From Basidiobolus meristosporus CBS 931.73 (lineage: Eukaryota; Basidiobolomycota; Basidiobolomycetes; Basidiobolales; Basidiobolaceae), in the NCBI GenBank assembly GCA_002104905.1, contig MCFE01000119.1:62001-126000 (forward strand): a DNA stretch of 64,000 bases, in the 5' to 3' direction. Positions within the stretch are counted from its first letter, which is position 1. Each line of letters begins with the position of its first letter. A program made the translations under genes and the position numbers. Shown here piece by piece: positions 10,557 through 20,667 of this stretch. The notes beneath the pieces are model-generated. The model was not told the origin of the DNA. It was given only the letters and a program-made list of their open reading frames with translations, and searched no databases.

Positions 10557-11138
10557 TCATGTAATGTTGAGGCTAGAGTAGTGGCACATTTCCACTTATA
10601 TTAGTAATAGGGTTTTGGAGGATTTAATGCTACTTCTTGCCAAAATGATCCCAGGATGCAACATACTACATCCATGGCATATATGGAGAACCATCATGTG
10701 GCTGGCAACCTGTGACCCGGATACTGTCCTGATACCAGCATGTGATAACAGTTGCATGGCATTCATATCAGGAAATGCCACCATTGCAATGTGTTCAACT
10801 TGTCAGGAATCCACCAACATTGGGCAAAACATTATTCACACTCTGGATATATTCCAGTAATACCCCACATAAAGAAGCTCTTACAGTCTGACAACTATTG
10901 TAAAGCTATAAATTACAACACTCAGCATCAATCAAGTGCAAACATATCTGATATATATAATGGCAAACATTACAAACAGCTAAGAATCACAGGCTACTTT
11001 GAATGTATGTAGGACCATGACTTTGCCTTGGCAATTGATGGATTCTCATTCAGCAAGTACTCTGGCAGCAAATCCTGCTGGCCAATGATTCTCATCAACC
11101 TGAATATGCCACCTATCTTACAGTATCAGAGCAAGAAT

Positions 11139-12383
11139 TGTTGTGTTATATTATGATTAGTTTGGGGCTTGTTCTACAATGTAGAGGCTAATCAACAATA
11201 TACAACAACTTCCAGTATGCTAATACTGAAATAGTTTATTGGGAGTTTGATATACCAATAGAAGATATAACTTTCACTAATTTCCTCAATCTTAGGCTCA
11301 AAATATACTGTAGGCAGTGTTCTGACCTTCTGTCAACTAATGGGCTTATTTACTTTTATAGTAACTTTTCCTTATTTGGAAGTCACTTTCCTTTCTGAGA
11401 AAATATTTCCTAATATGGAAATTCTGAACTCCCCTGTAACCTAAAGGGGTGTGTTGTAGAAGTCTCTAAAGGGGTCTTTAGACCTAAAGGGGTGTCTAAA
11501 GGGGTGTCTTTAGAGTAAAGGGGCTTCTTGTAGTGGTCTCTAAAGTGGACTTTACACTAAAGGGGTGCCTAAAGGGGCTTCTTTAGAGTAAAGGGGTTTC
11601 CTAAATGGGTCTCTAAAGGGGTCTTTAGACTAAAGGGGTGTCTAAAGGGGTGTCTAAAGGGGTGTCTAAAGGGGTGTCTTTAGAGTAAAGGGGTTTCTTA
11701 GAGGGGACTTTTCCGACAGAAAAGTGGTAGTTTCTTGTAGAACTTAGATTGGATTCTTGTGAGCTTTGCAGTCTCTCTACTGATGTAGTACCAATCAAAG
11801 TCAGAATACTCAACAGTGCAAGTGATGCAGGGGAAGTCTTATAACCTTTAAACTTGTAATTGTAGTGTGGAGATTCTGGAAAGAGAGGCTCTCTCTTTAT
11901 TTTTCAGCTGGGGAAGTCATATATATGAAAATTTTGAAGGATCAAAGTTTTTGGGCGATTGCGCAAGCAATACACGTGATACAAAGCTAAAATTTTGCAG
12001 TGGCGCAGATCAGACATAGGCGCAGCACCTGTGAAAATTTCACGTGATTTGATTGGCTGGTTCAAAGGTTACACGCGATCAAAGTCACTATAGTAATCCT
12101 AGCAATAAGGCATAGTATATATAATAGTTGGACTCTTTTGGTCATAACTCCTTAAGTACTGCTTCAAATGAGCTGTAATTTGAAACATGTGTTGGCTACT
12201 ACGTGTTCTGTATGTAATAATATTCTTGGGTGGATTGCTTGTCAGGGTCTGGAGCATTTGCTCTTCAAAGTTGGAAATTCTTGATCTTTCTCTTGTGTGT
12301 TACGATAGCAAAAAGCAAAATAAAGAAATGAGTGCAATATTGGTTTAGAGATATTGTAGTAATGGAATACTTTCCATTACCAC
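11139..12383 (+). mobile_element. Unclassified 1245-bp insert 'R' with AGAAT target-site duplication
   Basis: Comparison with copy B shows extra sequence here, bounded by AGAAT at 11134-11138 and AGAAT at 12384-12388. It starts TGTTGTGTTATATTATG and ends ATTACCAC. It has no ORF of note, no long terminal repeat and no clear inverted ends. It holds a minisatellite (11441-11710), a CpG-retaining pocket (about 11950-12300) and a small hairpin (TAATGGAA/TTCCATTA) near its right end. Class unknown: it could be a SINE-like, Helitron-like or internally deleted element. Confidence 0.7.
11441..11710. repeat. AAAGGGGT minisatellite
   Basis: It consists of irregular tandem copies of a unit near GTCTAAAGGGGT (12 bp) with longer variants containing TTTAGAGTAAAGGGG. 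Four nearly perfect 12-mers run together around 11632-11680. A shorter version is in the partial R copy at about 10450-10530. Confidence 0.9.
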
Positions 12384-14486
12384 AGAATCTGATGGTAGTC
12401 TTGCTGGAATTTGGGCCTAAATCACCATCCAACCTAGATAGCTACCTGTATCCATTGCTAAATGAATTTCATATACTTTCCTGCAGGATAACAGTAAATG
12501 GCCATCATGTAAAAGTGTATGTTATCATCTGCATTGGAAACACCCCTGCCATCAGCAAGATAGACAGCTTTTTTGGACACAATGGATGGTATTGCTATCA
12601 AATGTGTGAGATCCAGAGGACTTAGTCATTAACTCACACATATTATTATTACTCAAACATCAACACTAAAAACATCTTTTCCACAGAGAGAACATACAGA
12701 AGACAGCATGCCATTGTGGCAAAGTTGGCAAGCTATAAGCCATTGGCCAGAATATTGGATTAATTGGAAACTAGAGATATTTATGATGCAGGGTATCTGT
12801 TGGAGCAAAAACTTTTCTTTGCAAGCAATGCAATTGCTTTCAACTATATTCCTAAACTGTTGACCAAGCTGTTTATGGGGCATTTCAAGTTAAATCAGCC
12901 CTTAGAGATACTGGTGAAGTTTGAAAGAATTGACAAGATATTATGGAGTGTCTGCTACCCCAAGTGCTTTTCACAGACTGCAACTAACATTCATATGCAT
13001 ATGCAACAATACAAGTGCAAGGGCTGGATGAGCTGGATATGTATCTATTCAATTGGCCTTCTGAAGCCACTTCTTCCAAGAGTATATTGGAGCTATTGGG
13101 AGTCACATGTGGGCATTATAGGAATATTTATCCCGGGGGCAGATCACAAATGCTAAGTTGACACATTTTGATTTTGTGCAAAGAGTTTGTACCTGGGTTT
13201 GAGTAGCTATATGCCAAAGATAAAGCTGAATGTATATATCTCTGCCACTGCTGCATCCATTTGCTATTCCATCTTGCTTGGTGTACTGAGAATATTGGAC
13301 TTTGCTCCACCTTTTGGGAGTTTCCCAAGGAGTAGATGTGTGGGGAGATAGGAAGATGAGGCCTGTTACAGGTACTACCATATCCCAATTTCACCAAGAA
13401 TATTACCTTCAGGTCTGTCATGGATGTGATGAATTGGCACATGATGTACAACCTGGAAGTGTTGGAAAATACTGAGGACAGATGTGTGCATGGAGGCATC
13501 TATACCTATGGCATTAAGATGCTAGGCAGCCGCAATGCATGGGTAATTAGTTACGTAATACAAAGTTGGGTTGGCTGCAATAAGTAACTAATTTTTATTA
13601 GAAAACCTGTATCAAGATATGCCAAGTTTCTCTTTGTCAGAAGCCAATTTCTGCACCATTCAGTATAGAGTTCACACAAATAAGAGCCAAAATGCACCTT
13701 TGAGGGGAACTAGAATCTAGCAGGGAGAAGAAATATATCAGCTAAATACAAAAGAGTTCTCTGCAGATATTCAGGAGGTATTCATGGCAGAAGTAGTGGC
13801 ATCCAAGCATATGTTTGCAAGATGTATATGTGACCAGCAATACAAACTATATAGTAACTTTGCAAGTAACACACTAAAAAGCTATAAAGTTGAGGTAATA
13901 GAAGTATGTCAATTGCAACAGGTGTGCGCATTTGTAGAGGCAAGTTAGCAGGAGGCCATAGTACTTTTTGATTCAAACTATATGTGGAATACCCAAGGTA
14001 GTAGTGGGTGAGCAAACTAAAAGGGGTGATTCTAGAATGGAATTTATGAATTGCAAAAGGGGAGGTAGAAAAAGGAAATACCTTTTGGTGAATTTGTACA
14101 GTGGCATTTTATAGAACTAGCTGTAGGCAGCCATACTGCCATGATAATGCCATCAAAGACTTACAAAGAAGCCATCAAACCACTATTGAGTTTTTGCCAC
14201 ATAAGGCAATTGGATATACTGGTAAGTTAGATCTACTCTGGTAGTTGTAAAGTCCACTGAGACTGCAACAATGCCATGCTACCCTTGGCAAAAACCATAT
14301 CAACACTGTTATATTTTATCAACTTTATTTTGCTGTAAGCTAGTAAAACATTGTTGTGATCCCCTCACAAGATTGTGTAGATGGTTATTGATCCCAAACT
14401 GCTGGTATTAGAGCAGTCTCCTGATGGAATCTTAATGGCTGATTTGGATTGGATTCACCCATGGTACCTAATTACTTTCCATAGGG

Positions 14487-17452
14487 TTCCCTTGTTGTCC
14501 ACTAGTTGGTAAGTAGTAAATGGGCATTCTCCAGTGATCTTGAATAGTCCTGTCCATTGTGGCTCAAACTTCCTCTGAGTGTTGTAGCTCAGCAATACAA
14601 AGTTCCAAACTGTCAGTGCTTCTGGTGATATAGTCCTATCAAATTTCTGCTTCATTCTTTTGCACTTTGAGGTACTTTAGCCTGTGCCCCTTGATGTTTT
14701 GTTCCAGTTGCTGGTGTATAATTGGCTGATGGAATTCATCTTGTAAAATGTCTGTAAGCTTTGGTTGTGTGAGATTTACGGAATCCTTGGTTCACATGCA
14801 TACACTATGAAAAATGGCAATCATTAGGTAGTGTTGCACACTTTAACTCTGCAGGCAAAAAGTGCTTGGTCAATATACTCAGCTCATCTACTGACAGCTC
14901 CTTTTGCATGCTTTTTTAGCATTATTCCAATTAATCCATTCAACCACTCAGTGACTCAATTAGTTTTAGGGTTATATACCAAGGTTTTGAGTGTTTTCTC
15001 TGCTGCATTTCTAGGTAGGTCTCCAATGTCTTTGCCATAAAGTATGCACCTCTATCAGATAAGATTTACAGAGAGTATCCAAACTCCATAATGATCTCTT
15101 GGTAGATCAGACTTGCAACTTCTTGTTCACTGGCTGCAGCTACAGCACTAGCAACTGGCATTTTGGTGGCATGGTCAATTGCTACTAGGTTCTAATGGTT
15201 GCATTTCATGGTGGTTGGCAGTCTTCCAATAAGTCATTTCCCTATCTCTCAAGTCCTACAAGCTTCAAGGAAAAGATCTCACCAATTCTGTGTAGTGGGA
15301 CTTAGCTGATATGGCAGTTTGGGCAGGTTTCCCTGGCTTCTCAATATCTTGTTTCATTTTAGGCCCATATATATGCTCTGCCTCTCATATGGCTATAAGT
15401 TCCATCAATTCCAAGATGTCCTTATCCATTGTGTCTTGATAAGGTATCAGCAACTCTGGTGTTTTTCCCAGGGCAATAGACAATCTCCTACTCAAATCAA
15501 TGAAGGTGCTTGCTCCATCTTGACATTCTTCTGGATAGTACCTTCTGAGTAAATATATACTTGAGTGAGGTGCAAACAATCTTCACTGTGCACTTGACTC
15601 CGTCAGTTTAGAATTTCCAGGTCTTCAAGCAGTGTTTTATGGCAAGCATTTCCTTCTCATGCACTGGATATTTGTGTTCTGCTGAGTTCAGTTTATTGGA
15701 TTCAAAAGCACCTGAGTAGCTCTTCTCCCATATGTTCTTGGCTCAGCACTCCACTAATTGCATAATCTGAGGCATAAGTGCACAGAGTAAACTCTGTTAT
15801 GAAGTATGGTAGCTTTAAGCTTGGCAGCTTGGCAAGTACATTCTTAAGCATCTGAAAGGCAGTTTCACTAGCTATATACCACATCAAGGTGTTGTCTTTC
15901 TTCAGGTTATCAGTTGAAGGGGCTTTAGTACTTGGAAACGACTTGACAAATCTTCAATAGTAGGAAACCATTGCAAGGAATGATCTGAGATCCAATATGC
16001 TATCAGGCTGTTTCAGATTCTTCATGACTTCAACCTTCTAGGGGTCTAAGGTCACTCCTGTGCCAGTCACTATGTGTCAAAGGTATTCAAAGTGTTCTTT
16101 CAGGAGCTCACACTTATATGTCATCTAGGTAAATTACCACAAATATATTTAAGTACTCATGGAAGACAGTTTGCATCAAGGTTATGAATGTTGCAGGGGC
16201 ACTGGTGAGGCCAAGTTCATGACTAACTACATGCAATGTCCATATCTGGTCTTGAGTGCTGTCTTAGGGATGTCTTCTGGTTTCACCCTAATCTAGTTGT
16301 ATCCTCACATGAGGTCAAACTTGCTGTATATGACAGCTTGATTGAGTTGGTCCAAGACTCATCAATCCAAGGTATGGGGTTCTTGTTCTTCACAATAACT
16401 GTGCTGAGGGCTCTGTAGCCAATGCACATCCTATGTTTTCCATCCTTCTTTTTCACAAAAGGTGCAGGTGCTCTCCAAGGTGACTTGCTGGGGCTGATAT
16501 ATCCTTGCTCCAGTAGCTGATCTATTTGTCTCTCCATCTCTTCCAACTCCCATGGACTCACTCTGTAAGGTGCCTTACCCACTAAAGAGCTATCTCCTGT
16601 TTCAATGGCATGATCCACATCTCTGACTGGTGGTAGGCTTACAAGCTCTTCTGGAAACATGTCTGAATACAACTTCAAAAGTGTCTGGACCTTCTGGGGA
16701 ACTAGATTAGAGGACTCCTCCTGTAATACTACCATGAGGAACATCTGGGTGCCTTTTCTTAGTGCTCTAGAGAACCGTGTCTTGCTAAGTTCATTTGTTT
16801 CACACACACTGGAATTGACCAAGTTGAAATCCAGTCTGGCAGGTAATAGCTCATAGGTCTTGTTGTCCTTCTGGATCTGAGTAGCATGGGTTCTCTAGTT
16901 GATTGAAGGATTACCACAAAATAGCCGGGTTCTCCCAAGTACAAGGTCAAACTTGCAGTTCCCAAGTATATAGGCCTGTAGATCTTCTTCATAGTCATTG
17001 ATCTTGATCCTTACTGGCTGAGTAATACGGTTGATTATGCAACAGTTCCCATCAGCTGCCAAGCCTGATGTTGATTTGGTGGGTTCCAAGTTGATTCCAG
17101 CTTTCAAAGCAAATTGCTCTGACATGTACTCATGCAATGCTCCTAAGTCAATCATGAACATGGCAGGTACTCCATTGATTACTCTATTCAAGTCTAGTAG
17201 CTTTCCTGAGTTTGAGGTCATCTGGATTAGGTATTCTTCTGTCATATGGAAGGTAAGTTCTGAGTCTTTTTCAAGCTCAACCTCCATGTTACTATGCTCC
17301 ATGGCCTCAATATGGTTGAAGGTTCTTGATGGCTGGTGTCCATTTTTTCTCTGAGGGCAGTGCTTTGCAATATGTCCCTGCTGGTGGCAATCGAAGCAAA
17401 GTTGTTCCTTCCTACATTCTTCTGAGGTAGGATTGTTCTGCATATAAATCCA
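14487..17452 (-). mobile_element. Gypsy family G2, copy 1 (gag zinc knuckle to integrase C-terminus)
   Basis: Reading on the minus strand from 17452 down, the order is zinc knuckle, protease, RT, RNase H and integrase. The left end is cut by the terminal repeat of tnp2 copy A inside the integrase C-terminal codons (YQLVDNKG). The right end joins a second G2 piece at about 17452. No LTR belonging to this piece is left in place. Confidence 0.85.
14487..17452 (-). pseudogene. G2 copy 1 gag-pol remnant
   Basis: Visible parts on the minus strand are: zinc knuckle CFDCHQQGHIAKHC (about 17360-17400); protease with FMIDLGA, where the active-site Asp-Ser-Gly has become Asp-Leu-Gly (about 17150); RT start with [23 protein letters not shown] (about 16420-16480); YLDD (about 16120-16133); RNase H with TYASDYAISGVLSQ (about 15740-15790); integrase pieces (15385-15579); and an integrase C-terminal piece with WTGLFKITGECPF (about 14500-14560). 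Multiple stops and frameshifts separate these. A lineage with a Gly-rich RT motif and Ty3/gypsy domain order (RT before integrase) is certain; the clade is not. Confidence 0.85.
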
Positions 17453-18049
17453 GACATGAGGTCAATCTTGCTGTATTTGATGGCTTCATTGAGCTTGTCT
17501 AAAAGCTCATCAATTTAAGGTATAAGGTACCTATTCTTCATAGTATCAGAGTTAAGGGCTCTATAGTCAGTGCACATTCTAAGTAATCCATCCTTTTGTT
17601 TCACAAAAAGCACTGGTGCTAACCTAAGCAGCTTGCTAGGTCTGATATATCCTTGCTATAGTAACTGATCTATTTGTCTCTATGTCTCTGCCAATTGTAA
17701 TGGACTCATTCTGTAGGTGTCATGCTCACTGGATAGCTATCTCCTGCATCAGCAGCATGATCCACATATCCAATTAGTGGTAGGCATACTATCTCATCTG
17801 GAAACACATCTGACTATTTCCTCAACAGGGTATAGAACTTCTAGGTACTGGAGTAGAGGAATCATCCTGTAATACCACCATGAGAAACATATGGGTACTT
17901 TTCTGGCTGCCATACAGAAATGTGTCATGTTAAGCCCACTTGCTTCACACACACTGAAATTGTCCAAGCTGAACCCAGTTTAGCAGGTAAGACCACATAG
18001 TTCTGGTTGCCCTTTGGATCTGGGTGGCGTAAGTGCTCTGGTTGATTGA
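17453..18049 (-). pseudogene. G2 copy 2 RT and protease-RT linker
   Basis: It aligns with 16290-16910 of copy 1, for example the stretch for the RT motif with SPWRAP-like codons and the Gly/Tyr motif. Frameshifts and stops are dense, so no long frame survives. It ends at the TSD of the tnp2 insertion (TGA, 18047-18049). Confidence 0.82.
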
Positions 18050-18429
18050 CCCTATGGAAAATTATTGAGATGATCCCATCAAAAGGCTGTCACAAAGTTA
18101 ATGTCCCATGACTGAAAGGTACTGTTCTTGTCAGGACTCTGTGCAGAGACCGTTGAAAAATAATTGCACCCCATATTTCACAAAAAACTTTGTCAAAATT
18201 TTTCATCACAACAATATACAAGTGGCTTTTGATTGATTCCCTGCCAATTTGCTCACTTTCTGATCCCAGACACTATATTGCCTCCTACTTTTGTGTGAAT
18301 TGATTGGCTATTGCCTCTTTTTCACACTCCTTACTTCCTGACTCACCCGTTTCTCTTACTTTTCATGCGTACAAATTGATTTATTTCTGTTGTAACTTCA
18401 GTTGTACCTCAATTGCCAATTGTATTGAC

Positions 18430-20445
18430 TTACAAGTCTCTATACCCTACACTAACATTAAGCCCAATCCCACACTGAACAAGTAACTCCATTAAAATCC
18501 ACCACTCAATAAGTATTTCTGCTGTAATGCTCTGGTTCCATGACTTTGGCGGGAACCCCATGGCTATATTCCACTGTTCATTCATTGGTTCCCATACGTC
18601 CTGGTCTTCAGTCAGCACTGCAAGGTCTAGCTCCTCATCTGCCAGTCTTTGCAATAAGTCCTTGCAATATTCCAGTGCATTTCTTAAGCACTGCTCTTGA
18701 AGAAGTACTGCAACCTCTTGGTGTGCCTATTAATGTTCCAAAACTCCACTGAAGGCATTGTGATAGTCTTTTGAGCTCTTGGCATTGTAGCCTTGTCTGT
18801 CAGTGGGATCTCAACTCTGTCAACAATGGAGGCTGTGGAGGCTGTGGTAGACAAATTGCCTTTTTCAGCAAACTCATCTACCTTGCTGGAGTGTAGCTCA
18901 ACTGGCTGTGCTTCCAACTCATGTGAAAACAGCTGTTTTCTTGTTGGTAATTCTTCTTGGCTATGATGGGATTCAGTCCATTCCTGGCTTGCGGCGTTAA
19001 TTGGCAAGAACTGCAGTTTTTTTTGCATGCCTCCCTGTCTCAGGCTTGGGTAGACATTTTCCCTTTACCTTTTCCTTTATCACTGCCAGGTCTTTCACTG
19101 CTACTATGTCTGAGTGCTTCCTGTAAAGAACTACATTTTCTCCTGGATAAATTTTGCTCTGATGCATCTGTTTTGGCCTGCTTGTCCCTAGCTGGCACTC
19201 TTCTGGCAACCTGACGTTTCTTTTCAGCTTGTTTTGAGCTCTCAATCATAGTTGTGATGGGCTCCTGTAAAAGCGGCTGGGTTTTATCACTGCCAGGTCC
19301 TTCACTGCTACTTTGACTGGGTGCTACATGCATGGTACTACACTTTTTCCTTGATAAATGTTGTGCTGGTGCATCCATGTCTGCCTGCTTGTCCTTAATT
19401 GGCACTCTTCCAGTTGCCTGACGTCTCTTTGACGCTTGTCTGGAGCTTTTGGCCCTGCTTGTAACAGGCGCTTGAGGAAGCCGCTGGTTTTCAGCCATGG
19501 CACTCTTGTTCTTCTGCCTTTGATAGTTTATGCTATTCTTAAGATACTTTCTTGGCATACCAATGCTGGCCCAAAACCCATTTGCCCGTTTGAATCCAGG
19601 ATAATGCTCATGGAACAAGTCAAGTGCATTCTGCTTGGCCATGAGTTCCTGATGGTCCCATGTTATGCTGGCCTTAAGGTGATGGCATGCTAGACTTCTG
19701 ATGGCCTCTTCAATATTAGCCCACTCTTCATTATTGCACTCAATGGCTTCATGAATCTTCAATGTCTTTTGATTTTTAGGCTTTGGTATAAACACCACAT
19801 TGTCTCCCTCCCATGCTGTGATAGGTTTTTCTGTGGGCTTTATCTTTGGGCACTGTTGTTGTGCTTCAAAGACTGTATGGTGTTCCTCTGCTGTTGCATT
19901 GGGAAATGGCTCAATTCTTGGATGTGACATTGAGCTACTTGAGTTCCTTATTTGCAGCAAAGATACTGCCTTCTCTACCTGGGGTATTGATTGCTCTACA
20001 CATATTATCCGCTCATCCTGTTTCTGACTACTTCCTGATTTCTCTGGGCCATTGCATCTATCATATCAGCCACTGCACCTAATTGCTTCATTAATGCTTT
20101 AGTATGAGCTGACAACATACTTGCTAATATGGGTGGTGTTGATGTTATCATGGCCACTTGCTGATCTTCAACAGAGGGTACCACGTTTGCTACATTCTCA
20201 TCTGCCTGAGCATAACGGTCAGCTTGTTGCTCCACAGAGGTTCTCAACTGCCTACTTGACTGAGAGCCTGAGGAGTCCACATTATTACCTTCAATGGGCA
20301 CACTGTCCACAGGGCCTTTTTTGGGTGTAGCCCTGCTTGTTGCACTGAATGTCAAAGCAAGCTGTTGTCCAACCGTTCTTCTGTTGCCGTCAGTGGTGGG
20401 GTTTGGTTGAGAACCAGACAACTTTGCCTCATTTTTTGGCGGCAT
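18430..20445 (-). pseudogene. Companion gene of the tnp2 transposon, frames broken or intron-containing
   Basis: Four consecutive minus-strand frames are open: 20445-20005 (146 aa), 19960-19040 (306 aa), 19028-18684 (114 aa) and 18654-18430 (74 aa). They lie in different phases, so frameshifts or short introns separate them. The first has a Ser/Thr-rich N-terminus and a coiled-coil-like stretch (MLSAHTKALMKQLGAVADMI...). The 306-aa part holds two tandem basic repeats of about 66 residues (about 161-226 and 230-295), each ending GPGSDK or RPGSDK. Fragments recur at 9344, 32930, 36231 and 38270, always associated with this transposon. CACTA elements usually code a DNA-binding accessory protein beside the transposase; that role is my inference. 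I recognise no named domain. Confidence 0.72.
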
Positions 20446-20667
20446 ATATATGGGAGTGAGTCAAACCAAAGGGGAAATAGTGTTACATATACTTGTGTAT
20501 GTGGTGCCACAACTTTATTTATAATGCTTACTATGGCGGGTCATCATTGAATCTTGCATTCATGTAGGTGCAATGTCTCAAATACAAGAGTGTTTTAAGA
20601 TCACATGAGTATTGACCAAAAAGTGATATAATAGCATTACATTGTTGAAGGTCAAACTGCTTGCCCC
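20446..20667. promoter_or_regulatory. Shared divergent promoter region of the tnp2 transposon
   Basis: The 222 bp between the two divergent start codons includes CATATATATGGG and other TATA-like stretches near the companion start. The same interval is preserved in copy A (about 9634-9845). Promoter function is inferred from position only. Confidence 0.5.

Larger units (their letters stand above)
9846..14230 (+). pseudogene. tnp2 transposase, copy A, disrupted
   Basis: The N-terminal cysteine/histidine region (KRREKRP.GYCGKPLSHEACRQHRKYY) is recognisable at about 9890-9960; its first Cys has become Ser. Middle parts lie at 10557-11138 and the tnp2 core (ISKIDSFFGHNGWYCYQMCEI) and C-terminal parts at 12384-14200. 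Many stops and shifts are present. The codon that is TAA in copy B at 22897-22899 is still TAC here, so that stop is private to copy B. The gene lost copy-B-equivalent 20935-21150 at the first R insertion. Confidence 0.85.
9218..14486 (+). mobile_element. tnp2-type (CACTA/EnSpm-like) DNA transposon copy A, decayed
   Basis: It is collinear with copy B (18050-23833) from the 5' part of the minus-strand companion gene through the tnp2 gene to the right terminus. The right terminal repeat CATAGGG ends at 14486, directly followed by gypsy G2 integrase sequence. The left terminus is missing: 9218-9343 is an antisense piece of the tnp2 C-terminal region joined to the companion gene start. Two inserts of repeat R (10131-10556 and 11139-12383) interrupt it. 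Confidence 0.88.

Noticed and set aside
11625-11813. Frame with repeated LDTP residues
   Set aside because: It is a translation of the minisatellite in one phase; no start context or homologue.
11139-12383. Repeat R as a solo LTR because it starts TG and has a 5-bp duplication
   Set aside because: It does not end in CA, no matching LTR pair or internal region is in the window, and the minisatellite is atypical. Left unclassified.
12332-12388. Repeat R as a Helitron because of a hairpin near its 3' end
   Set aside because: The end is not CTRR, the start is not TC, and a 5-bp duplication flanks the insert; Helitrons make no target-site duplication.
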